From Pseudovibrio flavus (GTDB taxonomy: Bacteria > Pseudomonadota > Alphaproteobacteria > Rhizobiales > Stappiaceae): a stretch of 49,783 bases of DNA. Below, piece by piece: positions 27,701-34,500 of the stretch. Each line of letters begins with the position of its first letter. Position 1 is the stretch's first letter. Below the pieces are notes generated by a model, which did no database searches, was not told the DNA's origin, and worked only from the letters and a program-made list of their open reading frames with translations. The stretch spans positions 1 through 49,783 of the forward strand of contig NZ_SMMA01000058.1 of assembly GCF_009711345.1 (NCBI RefSeq). Direction: 5' to 3'. A program made the position numbers and the translations under genes.

Positions 27701-29293
27701 AGCCTCAATACTTTAAAACCCTTTGGTCGTTTTTGTGAATTGGGTAAGCGAGACTTCTTTTCCAACAACCGAATTGGGCTTCGTCCATTTCGTCAAAACC
27801 TGAGCTATTTTGGTATAGATGCGGACCAATTGTTATCTCTGCATCATAATAAGGCTCGTCTGATATTATCACAGCTAATGGAGCTCTTTACGGATGGGAC
27901 GCTCACTCCTCTTCCTTTTCGAGTATTTGACGGCAAGGATACGCAAGAAGCTTTCCGTTTAATGCAACGTTCGGGACACATTGGAAAGATCGTCATTAAA
28001 GCTCCACAGCTCCCAGAAAAAAGCAATTCTATACCGAAGCTGAAATTTAGACGAGACGGTGCATATATTGTAGTCGGAGGCACTGGGGGCTTCGGAGGAC
28101 AACTAGCCATACTATTGGCAAAGGAAGGCGCTCGCAATATTTATCTATTATCTAGAAGTGGAGATACGTTGGAAACTGTACACAAAACTATCAAAGAGTT
28201 TTCAAGCCTAGGCGTAAAAGTAACGGTTATGGCGTGTGACGTGTCAAACAAAGAAAAACTCTCTGAGTGCTTAACGTGTGTGCGAGAAAGCGGTCATGAC
28301 ATTAACGGTATTTTTCACTGCGCAATGTCTCTGCGAGATGGCCTAATCAATAATCTTTCGAACGAGGACTTTCAACTTGTCTTAGATGCGAAGATCCAGG
28401 GCGCGAGCCATTTGGATGAGCTAACCAGTCTAGATCCAATTGATCATTTTGTCCTTTTCTCCTCGGCAACAACCATCATTGGCAATCCTGGTCAAGCAAA
28501 CTACGTAGCGGCCAATGGTTATCTAGAGGCACTTGCGGCTAGTCGACGGCAAAGAGGTTTGGCTGGACTTGCCATTTCTTGGGGTGCGATTTCTGACGTA
28601 GGTTTCCTTGCTAGAGATAAGGAAAAAAGTAAACTTCTCGCGAGAAAATTGGGCACACATTCCCTAACTTCGAAAGAAGCACTAGCAGCTTTAAAGCGAC
28701 TTATGTCGCTAAAGGCATCAGAGATGCCATTGGCATCGGTTGCAATTGCAAACGTAGACTGGTCAGAGGCTGCAAAAGATCTGCGCCTTCTTAGTTTGCC
28801 TTATGGCGAGTACCTTTACATCTCGCGTTCTAAAGATGGACTCGGTGGCGTAGGAAAAAGTGAACTTAGAGCCTTCCTGAGAGGGAAGACACTCGAGGAA
28901 GCAACTGTAGCCCTCAAGGAACTCCTAGCAAAAGAGATTGCACGAATCCTGCGCATTACCTCTGACGAAATAGATCCTTACAAACCACTCTCCGCAATCG
29001 GAATGGACAGTTTGATGGCTCTAGAACTTCGGACCAGTGCTGAGTCACAACTAGGTATAGAGATACCTCTAATGTCGATTGCCAGCGGCACAACTTTGGC
29101 CGACTTTGCTCGAAAAATAGCAAAGCGCACTAAAGATGAAAATTCGGAACAAAGCCTAACTAACCTAGAGGCACAGGCACTTGAAGGGCACCATATAAAC
29201 GGCGGTATAGATCTAGAGAATGAGGAAATTTCTGCCGTTATAGACAAGATTGAACGCTCTTCTCGAGATATAGATACAATTCTGGAGAGATAA
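21719..29293 (+). CDS. rkpA: Iterative reducing type I polyketide/fatty-acid synthase RkpA
   Basis: A 2524-residue single-module synthase in the place of Sinorhizobium RkpA, which is needed for capsule production. Domains in order: ketosynthase (about 5-430; Cys177 in DTACSSS, His311, His349), acyltransferase (529-830; Ser620 in GHSVGE, with a YPFH motif that favours malonyl-CoA), dehydratase (895-1165; His925, Asp1085), methyltransferase-like region without a glycine-rich SAM motif (about 1200-1530), structural ketoreductase half (1565-1765), enoylreductase (1775-2095; GGAGGVG near 1917), ketoreductase (2110-2380; GGTGGFGG, Ser2249, Tyr2262) and carrier protein (about 2400-2475; Ser2431 in GMDSL). 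There is no thioesterase; release must be by another protein, most likely RkpG. It overlaps rkpG by one base. Its base composition looks AT-richer than the flagellar genes. Confidence 0.95.
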   Translation: MMAITATNVDIIGFSCRLPGASNSKQFWELLESGTCSVSSVGPDRFAKQRFFSPDKSAAGKTYTFAAGQIDDPWGFDPAFFGISPREAVQMDPQQRLLLQVVWEALEHAGTKPSSLAGTNTGVYVGASALDYHHRFLFDQAAADAQFMTGNTLSIVANRISYIYDLRGPSFTIDTACSSSFVALHEALTALESGQIDTAIVCGVNLLLSPFSFMGFSRASMLSPQGLCRAFDAKGDGYVRSEGAVAFILKRSDILDWRDQSFARLLGSGLNSDGRTVGMSLPSGSAQAELLKEVYGGLEIDPNQLAFIEAHGTGTRVGDPAEAHALGTVLGQNRTSALPIGSVKTNVGHLEPVSGLVGLLKATLALKENTLPRTLHFNEPNPDIDFEGLNLSVAARQLPLRESDSPRLVGVNSFGFGGTNTHVVISDPVVALPTVKAKGDTPLILSAKGNAALQDQVKNYLDYTSSMSAEEKQATANALAYRRDRLENRLVVSAANDEDQRKALETFLDGNADDRITLGSGAEFDSPVVFVFSGNGAQWAGMGIDAYQQDRSFRKALERVDKLFMGLSGWSLVTMLFSQDLETEIERTEIAQPLLFGIEVAIVQALKARGIKPAATLGHSVGEVAAAWAAGRLSLKDAVKIIYHRSSQQEITRHLGGMAALLLSEANATSAIAESGLSSLTIAAINSGRSVTISGRSESLDAFTQIARENRWALRKLPFAYPFHCDLVEPIKEPLLAALGDIKPKKGSIPFFSSVAPDNPDPKLDAAYWWQNVRQPVRFQDAVNYSHVKLPNAIYLEVGPNAVLGTYLRDIFKEREARVTTVASLKRPEKNQISCVNPLEKIAASLVAEGGAFDEPIFFGREYASAAGLPLYPWQNAEFIADRTDEAIELFHQDSWPLLGHRDRQSDCEWYNLLGIASHPYLKDHKVDGAYVFPGAGFIEMAARAVKEWTGQDCVDLRDFDILSPLVLDDGHETETITRISSDDRVVEISSRPRLKGADWSLHFRGHYQTATKSSLGHIAVDGAEEGHSIPGFQLYELTQKFGLSYAEHFSLIQNIEVTGTSSVSATLSHRVPTGSFSVSPFHLDAGFHALFALIEEDTLLPKDCGFVPVRFSRVQISKSNAVPTLVNVSIERVATRSLVADFVYMDEAGVPIASLQGVRFKAMPLAQSNQQDGIHYYTFAKRLSQSASHNDWLESSYFNIAAKMTFDRCKSDQAVEVDLYLEAFALTFIHDHFWKLSQEFNRLIKPLDLVERQRIHHSSLPYLERLLTFLEDSGLAVETEGAWEIDKPSDPQLFQNLARESISRFPMETPLISLLARVSKDLTSLLQDGLAKDAKSYFSDTLFMAAIETRSERLSGNTVLSDAFLEILTNKPKDTRVQVAVLGCNLVKHSSEFSKLLPLEAASIWVFDTDKSAIEREERNWQGPANWNFRYLDKASLEGIDSFDILISVDEISTIDRNLFSTLVNKLVGGGLLLASPLMPSVISDIINGVGVNWWEENSVPGFPSGRARSAEDWQRELGYTGFAKSSITSSPDGTVCLIAAQKGIRPRDSEAATQTSVSNSNIPTFLLIADPENGSNKVARAMQLALRDRGCDGVLAICSDKTEKVSDNEWLINLDRGCPKLAYLLDTCPAGIVHMAGAYSCSPLAQNDVEQRLFALTELLTSINNRKTSLAIFAPGGAQHHTGAASHNACQAAVWAFGRVALNEYPNIDIKMIDAHPTLEPGVVAVRLTEELLCTDQEREVVIDSAGRSGLRIAPWKEPSQERAVNSLALSLGDRTGIDALSWKASERVTPGSNQVEIEVIATGLNFRDVMWSLGLLPEEALENGFAGASLGMECTGRITRTGEGVSDFEVGQEVIAFAPACFSKYVTLHESYCVNKPDALNPIAATTIPVAFLTAYYALVELARLKSGESVLIHGGAGGVGLAAIQIARWRGARIYVSAGSPEKRAYLSTLGVDGVFDSRSLNFDEQLMAETNGQGVDLVLNSLFGEAMERSLNTLKPFGRFCELGKRDFFSNNRIGLRPFRQNLSYFGIDADQLLSLHHNKARLILSQLMELFTDGTLTPLPFRVFDGKDTQEAFRLMQRSGHIGKIVIKAPQLPEKSNSIPKLKFRRDGAYIVVGGTGGFGGQLAILLAKEGARNIYLLSRSGDTLETVHKTIKEFSSLGVKVTVMACDVSNKEKLSECLTCVRESGHDINGIFHCAMSLRDGLINNLSNEDFQLVLDAKIQGASHLDELTSLDPIDHFVLFSSATTIIGNPGQANYVAANGYLEALAASRRQRGLAGLAISWGAISDVGFLARDKEKSKLLARKLGTHSLTSKEALAALKRLMSLKASEMPLASVAIANVDWSEAAKDLRLLSLPYGEYLYISRSKDGLGGVGKSELRAFLRGKTLEEATVALKELLAKEIARILRITSDEIDPYKPLSAIGMDSLMALELRTSAESQLGIEIPLMSIASGTTLADFARKIAKRTKDENSEQSLTNLEAQALEGHHINGGIDLENEEISAVIDKIERSSRDIDTILER

Positions 29294-30648
29294 TGATTCA
29301 GAGAAAAGAACCCTCTAGCCATGAACATCTCCTTGAGGCTGCTTTAAATGCGAGAAAGGCAGTATCTCAGAGGAAGAAAATTCAAAGAAGCCCTTTTCAA
29401 GGCTCGTTTGATTTTTCAACGCTACCGGAAGTAAAACAACTCGTTGTCCAAAAGGCTGCCGCTGACTTTCTCGGGGTGCAGAATCCTTTTTTTCGCCCAC
29501 ATCAGGCGCTTTCCCGTGATGAATGTCAGATTGATGGACATAAATATACAAATTTTGCGTCATACAATTACCTCGGTTTCAACGGAGATGCCCGTGTAGC
29601 TAGGGCTGCGATCACAGCAATAGAACAGTTCGGCACAACTGTTTCTGCAAGTAGGATTGTGGCTGGTGAGAGACCCTTTCATCAGGAACTTGAGCGAGCT
29701 ATTGCCCGAAAATACGGCGCAGAAGACGCAGTCGTGATGGTCAGTGGCCATGCTACGAATACTACGACCATTGGTCATTTGATGGGCCCGGATGACTTAA
29801 TTATCACCGACTCTCTAGTACATAATTCAATATCAGAAGGGGCCCGACTGTCAGGAGCAGCTCGTTTCAATTTCCCTCATAACGAATTAGACAAACTAGA
29901 TCGGCTACTTGCAGAGAACCGTCATAAATACAAAAACGTATTAATAGTTGTCGAAGGGCTCTATAGCATGGACGGTGATACGCCGGATCTAAATCGACTG
30001 GTAGATCTAAAGAGCGCTTACAACGCTTGGCTTATGGTAGATGAGGCCCACTCTCTTGGAGTACTAGGAACATACGGCTCAGGGTTGGCCGAACACGCAA
30101 GCGCATCCCCAAAGTCAGTAGAGATTTGGATGGGGACGCTGAGTAAAACGCTTGCTTCGTGTGGGGGGTATATAGCTGGCAGCAAAGTACTTTGCGATTA
30201 TCTGAGAGCCACCGCACCTGGTTTTGTTTATTCAGTAGGCTTGGCGCCTCCCCTTGCCGCATCTGCGCTTAAGTGCTTGGAACTTATGGACTTAGAACCA
30301 AACCGTGTGGATGTCTTGAGGGCGAACTCAAAGCGCTTCATCGAGAGCGCTAAGAGTGCCGGACTAGATACGGGGCTCAGTGAAGGATATGCGGTTGTTC
30401 CAATAATGGTGGGAGATTCCATTAGCGCGGTTGCGCTATCCAACAAGCTGCTATCCTGCGGCATCAATGCACTACCTATTATTTTTCCGGCGGTTCCAGA
30501 GAAGCAAGCTCGGCTTAGATTCTTCGTTACGGCAGCTCATAGCTTTGAGCAAATCGACTATGCGGTCAAAATGACCCGACAAATGCTTGATGAGGTCCGA
30601 TCAGAGGCTTCATTAAGCGATAAATTACGCGAAAGCATATCAAGTTAG
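29293..30648 (+). CDS. rkpG: PLP-dependent alpha-oxoamine synthase RkpG
   Basis: Member of the 8-amino-7-oxononanoate synthase/serine palmitoyltransferase family, which condenses an acyl thioester with an amino acid, losing CO2. Of 451 residues, the catalytic part starts near FASYNYLGFNG (about 88). The cofactor pocket includes DEAHSLGVLG, and the PLP lysine is Lys285 in LSKTLASCGGY. The first 60 or so residues are an extra, basic, helical extension absent from housekeeping homologues. It is coupled to rkpA by TAATG overlap, so it is expected to take the acyl chain from the RkpA carrier domain. The amino acid used cannot be read from the sequence. Confidence 0.93.
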   Translation: MIQRKEPSSHEHLLEAALNARKAVSQRKKIQRSPFQGSFDFSTLPEVKQLVVQKAAADFLGVQNPFFRPHQALSRDECQIDGHKYTNFASYNYLGFNGDARVARAAITAIEQFGTTVSASRIVAGERPFHQELERAIARKYGAEDAVVMVSGHATNTTTIGHLMGPDDLIITDSLVHNSISEGARLSGAARFNFPHNELDKLDRLLAENRHKYKNVLIVVEGLYSMDGDTPDLNRLVDLKSAYNAWLMVDEAHSLGVLGTYGSGLAEHASASPKSVEIWMGTLSKTLASCGGYIAGSKVLCDYLRATAPGFVYSVGLAPPLAASALKCLELMDLEPNRVDVLRANSKRFIESAKSAGLDTGLSEGYAVVPIMVGDSISAVALSNKLLSCGINALPIIFPAVPEKQARLRFFVTAAHSFEQIDYAVKMTRQMLDEVRSEASLSDKLRESISS

Positions 30649-30722
30649 TTTTTTAACTATCTTAACAATCTCATATGCCGTAACGCACAAATTTTCTTAG
30701 TAGGTTAGAGGGCACTTTACCT

Positions 30723-31556
30723 TTATGCAGGCTCCTTATTGCCTATACACTTCACTAGCCTGAGATCATCGCTGACCACGGCCTGAAACGGACGCATTGT
30801 TAAGTCAGAAAGCGTTGCAGGTAAAAAGAAGTTTTGTAACCAAAGGGACACAGTAAGAGCCTTGGGGAAGGCTATTGATGGTCTCCGGCGAGCAAGTCCT
30901 CTAGAGATGATGGCTGCAGCACGCTCAGAAGAAATTTCAAAGGGCTTTAGGCCGCTGTGGCGGGCAGTCATATCGCTGGTCACAAAGCCGGGATAAATTA
31001 CACATACATCTACCCCGAACGGTTTTAACCACCCTCTAAGGGCAATACCATAAGCCGCGATCGCCGCTTTTGATGCACTATAACTTGGCATGTCGGGTAG
31101 CGCCCGAATTCCGGCCAACGAGGATACTAATGCAATCTGGCCTCTCCCGCGTTGCTTCATCTGCTCCAACAACGGAGAGACTGTATTAACGACACCTTGC
31201 ACATTGATATCCAGTAGTGCACGTACGGCATCTTCATCTTCCTTGGAGCGGTCTACTCCAAGACCGTTACTCACACCTGCATTGGCGATCACAAGATCGA
31301 CAGCAGAGACCCTATTAAACCGGAACAGCGCCTCCTCCATGACATGCTGGTCCCGAACATCAATCGCTTGAATTTCACAGTCGGCTCCCAATTGTTGGCA
31401 GAGCTCACCTGTTTCTGCCAGCGCCTCTAAATTTCGACCAATCAAGAGAAGCTTCGTCCCTTCTTTCGCAAACGAGATGGCGAGATCCCGCCCAATACCT
31501 CGTCCCGAACCAGTAATAACGACTGATTTGGGGTGATGTTTCTTGCGTCTAAACAT
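30723..31556 (-). CDS. rkpH: Short-chain dehydrogenase/reductase RkpH
   Basis: Classical SDR, 277 residues. It has TGSGRGIG (about 15-22) for NAD(P) binding, ANAG (91-94), and the catalytic Ser146, Tyr159 and Lys163 (SYSASK). A hydrophobic C-terminal segment (about 228-255) could associate with membrane. In rhizobia RkpH follows RkpG; here it is on the opposite strand as the last gene of the kps-type operon, two bases after the start of the operon gap from kpsC. The likely step is reduction of the RkpG aminoketone to an amino alcohol, by analogy with 3-ketosphinganine reductases. Confidence 0.9.
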   Translation of the reverse strand: MFRRKKHHPKSVVITGSGRGIGRDLAISFAKEGTKLLLIGRNLEALAETGELCQQLGADCEIQAIDVRDQHVMEEALFRFNRVSAVDLVIANAGVSNGLGVDRSKEDEDAVRALLDINVQGVVNTVSPLLEQMKQRGRGQIALVSSLAGIRALPDMPSYSASKAAIAAYGIALRGWLKPFGVDVCVIYPGFVTSDMTARHSGLKPFEISSERAAAIISRGLARRRPSIAFPKALTVSLWLQNFFLPATLSDLTMRPFQAVVSDDLRLVKCIGNKEPA

Positions 31557-31557
31557 A

Positions 31558-33174
31558 TCAGAATCCTAGTTGCCGTCCTGCCCACGATAACTTTTGCAAA
31601 GCTGCTGTTTTTACGAACTCCCGCCTTTTAGCTCTTAGTTCAACTAACCCCTTAATCAACTGCTCTGGTGTAGTTGGCAGCATCGACTTGGGATCTAAAC
31701 AAAGCTGATAGTCAACAAGGCAAATGTAGATCAGCTCTTCTAAACTAAGTTTACGTTTGCGCCGCTTAGTAGGTGTCCTGTCGTTTGTTACCCCCCAACC
31801 AGCATAAAATGGTATGCCATAGGCATAAACTGGTATTTCTCTGACTAACGCTTCAAAGCCGGTAAGAGATGAGAAGGTAGCAACTGAATCTACGCGATCA
31901 AGCACCTCAGTAATCGATTGCTTTTCAACTACTTGATCACAGAGCGTTGCTTGGATCTGCGGCTCTATTGCCCCTTGCCGTAGTCCTGCGACAACGTCAG
32001 GGTGAGGTTTGTAAACAATATGGGCCTCGGGAAAGTCTTGCCGAACCCGTTGCAGTAATTCAACATTTACATTGGAGCTAGCTTCCCATTCGATCAAAGA
32101 TGACTGAGACTTACGTACTGCCATGTCATCACTAACCTGCCCTGGTACTAGTATTGCGCCTTCCGGAATTTTTAGCTTCTCCCGCCCTCGAGAAGTGAGG
32201 TTGTACTTTGAGATTTTGTGTTTACGCAGCATCGAAAGAAGCAGCACTCCACGCTGCCGCTGCCACTCATTCAACTGTTTATGATTGAGAAGATACTCTA
32301 ACCGACTTGGTCTAGAAGCATCATAATATATCCCTCTATCATCGAAGGCTATCGACGCCCCTCTTACTAAGCCGGCCCCAAGCCCGACGGAACGTAAAAA
32401 ACCGTCTTCAATGAGGTAATAATCGTTAGACTGCGGTAGGTGCGGAGAGTTGTACGCGGCGGCGGCCCAAACAAGCGCTTTACTGGTACTTTCTTTAGCC
32501 CGTTTAATGGCATCTTCCGCGCTATCAGTAAACTCCACCTTGTGGGGCCATTTTTCGAACAGGGCGCGAATTGTGGCTCGGTTCCACGGCTTCACGCCTG
32601 CGCAGATATAGCTTTGATTTGCAAGGGCTTGACACTGCCTCTGGGCTTCCACCAAATCCAGCGCCTCGCGAGCTGAAAGTAACTCACCATCATGAGGAGA
32701 AAAATACACAGAGCAGTGTGTTAGTAACCACTCACAAGAGATGTTCTCGCGAATGAAATCTCTCGACTTCAGAAACGAGTGTAGGGCTAAACTTTCTACG
32801 GCACCGCCTATCTCATGAAAGCGCTCCGCAACTAGCTTTGGTGGTAAGTCATCGGGCGCACTTTCATTCTCCCAGAACGGACGAACTTCGCTATCGCCTA
32901 AAAGGCGAATGAGGCTGAGGCTACAGCAATCCCTATTCTTCAAATCAGGAAGTAAGTCAAAAGGTCCACCACAGTATCCGACTACTGGTAAATCATACTC
33001 TTCTGCCCACTTAAGTGCGGGCTCTGCTTGATTGCTGTCAAGTGAGACAAGTACGCCCCGAGACAGTCTTGCAGGTAGACGATTTACTATCAGCGATGTT
33101 CCAAACACCTTGCCTAGGCGCTTCATCTGTCCAGCGGGTGCTCGCCCGAAATGACGATAGCCTTTAAAACTCAT
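31558..33174 (-). CDS. kpsC: KpsC-like capsule Kdo transferase (one recognisable domain)
   Basis: Resembles the C-terminal transferase domain of KpsC, which adds Kdo residues to the lipid acceptor of group 2-type capsules. Marker segments are YLIEDGFLRSVGLGAGLV, FDDRGIYYDASRPSRLEYLL, VPGQVSDDMA, YKPHPDVVAGLR and the VYAYGIPFYAGWG acceptor motif. The first 190 or so residues match no KpsC domain I recognise, whereas classical KpsC is about 675 residues with two domains. The ATG at 33174 is preferred over 33195 because it has GGAG upstream and fits the overlap with the preceding gene. Cytoplasmic face of inner membrane. Confidence 0.85.
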   Translation of the reverse strand: MSFKGYRHFGRAPAGQMKRLGKVFGTSLIVNRLPARLSRGVLVSLDSNQAEPALKWAEEYDLPVVGYCGGPFDLLPDLKNRDCCSLSLIRLLGDSEVRPFWENESAPDDLPPKLVAERFHEIGGAVESLALHSFLKSRDFIRENISCEWLLTHCSVYFSPHDGELLSAREALDLVEAQRQCQALANQSYICAGVKPWNRATIRALFEKWPHKVEFTDSAEDAIKRAKESTSKALVWAAAAYNSPHLPQSNDYYLIEDGFLRSVGLGAGLVRGASIAFDDRGIYYDASRPSRLEYLLNHKQLNEWQRQRGVLLLSMLRKHKISKYNLTSRGREKLKIPEGAILVPGQVSDDMAVRKSQSSLIEWEASSNVNVELLQRVRQDFPEAHIVYKPHPDVVAGLRQGAIEPQIQATLCDQVVEKQSITEVLDRVDSVATFSSLTGFEALVREIPVYAYGIPFYAGWGVTNDRTPTKRRKRKLSLEELIYICLVDYQLCLDPKSMLPTTPEQLIKGLVELRAKRREFVKTAALQKLSWAGRQLGF

Positions 33175-34498
33175 AGGCAGGCTCCACAACTGCATTCAAC
33201 ACTCTACGGCGAGGCGGTAACCTATCTTCCTCTGGGAGAAGCAAATAGCTCAGGTCAGAGAGCTTTAGAGCAATATTTCGGCCCGCGATTTTGAGGCCCC
33301 TTCGATTATAAATCGAACCATGGACTTGAGATCCAAACTCGAGAACCTTTTGGAACGCCAACAACGTGGGCTTTTCTGGCGTACGCCCATTGGCCCAAAA
33401 ATCATCTAGTTCTTCTTGAAAGGTCAGTCTCTTAAGATCATATAGGGCCATCCCCATGCACTTCACTGGCAAGTCTGCCTGAAGCGCTTCAATCCCTGCT
33501 GTCGAATTGATTGTTACAACACCGCGGCATCCTTCAAAGAATTGCGAGAGCAATCCGCAATCAACGAGGTGAACTCTGCCACTTACAGCGTATTTGTTTG
33601 CCAGAACTTCAAGCCGTTCAGACCAGTCTATAGCACCGGTATCTAGTGGATGGGATTTAACAACTAACTGACTGTTCTGATGAGAGAATTTTGAGAATGA
33701 GCTGACTACTTTTTCAAGTGCTTCAAGCTGCCCTGAAAAAGGAGAGTTCTTTCTAATCTGAAAGTCGCCTTCAAGCTGGAGCGGAAAGAGATAATGACCG
33801 TACTTGCTTTGGCTAACCGCTTCCAAGGCAGAAAACGTGTCCCTCTCTCGCGATGACTTTCTAAGAGACCTTGCCAAGAAACCCAAGTATTCGCGAATGG
33901 GATGATAAAGAGTATGCCTGCGATAATGAGGAAAAAGTGGAACGAGCGCTATGTTCAAGAGGTTGTAGAAAACGTCCGGTGCTGCAACTAAAAAGAAGCT
34001 CGTCTTGAAGTGCTCTTTGTGTTTTGTATCCGGTAGTTTTGCAGCAAGCGCCTCAATCTCTTTGGGGCAATTGGGTAGCCAACTGTTTGGTCCAAGTCCA
34101 TCAGCCTCCAGCGTTAAGAACGAAGGGCGGAGCATTCCCAGTTCTGTCACCGATACAAACACACTCTGTTTTCGTGCTTCACGAATAGCAACGCGGTGAT
34201 AGAAACGCTGATCTGAGTGCACCACAAGGTCTGTTACCCCTAACTGCGCCATCAAAGCTGCACACCAAGCCTTCCATTGACGCGGTTTACCTCGAAACCA
34301 GAAAGTACCCTTGCCAGGCCAACCCCATACATCGCCTGCACAAAGGTTTACGCGATACACTTCGTGGCCCATTTTACGTAGCCGTCTTCCCACCTGTCGA
34401 AACAATGGTGAAATCGGCCCCTGTAGAAAAATAAATACCCGTTTACCCGCAGCACCCTTTGCAGCCACTGGGATATTATCTCGAACTAAACCAGACAT
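33164..34498 (-). CDS. kpsS: KpsS-like capsule Kdo transferase, copy 1
   Basis: About 444 residues, KpsS family: KpsS starts the Kdo linker by adding Kdo to a lipid. It contains IFLQGPISPLFRQVGRRL, YRVNLCAGDVWGWPGKG, SVTELGMLRPSFLTLEADG, FPLQLEGDFQIRKNSPF, VVKSHPLDTGAIDW and TINSTAGIEALQADLPVKCM. The start is chosen at the ATG (34498) just past the upstream stop; an ATG at 34522 is also open. It is paralogous to the gene directly upstream and overlaps kpsC downstream. Confidence 0.85.
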   Translation of the reverse strand: MSGLVRDNIPVAAKGAAGKRVFIFLQGPISPLFRQVGRRLRKMGHEVYRVNLCAGDVWGWPGKGTFWFRGKPRQWKAWCAALMAQLGVTDLVVHSDQRFYHRVAIREARKQSVFVSVTELGMLRPSFLTLEADGLGPNSWLPNCPKEIEALAAKLPDTKHKEHFKTSFFLVAAPDVFYNLLNIALVPLFPHYRRHTLYHPIREYLGFLARSLRKSSRERDTFSALEAVSQSKYGHYLFPLQLEGDFQIRKNSPFSGQLEALEKVVSSFSKFSHQNSQLVVKSHPLDTGAIDWSERLEVLANKYAVSGRVHLVDCGLLSQFFEGCRGVVTINSTAGIEALQADLPVKCMGMALYDLKRLTFQEELDDFWANGRTPEKPTLLAFQKVLEFGSQVHGSIYNRRGLKIAGRNIALKLSDLSYLLLPEEDRLPPRRRVLNAVVEPAYEF

Positions 34499-34500
34499 TC

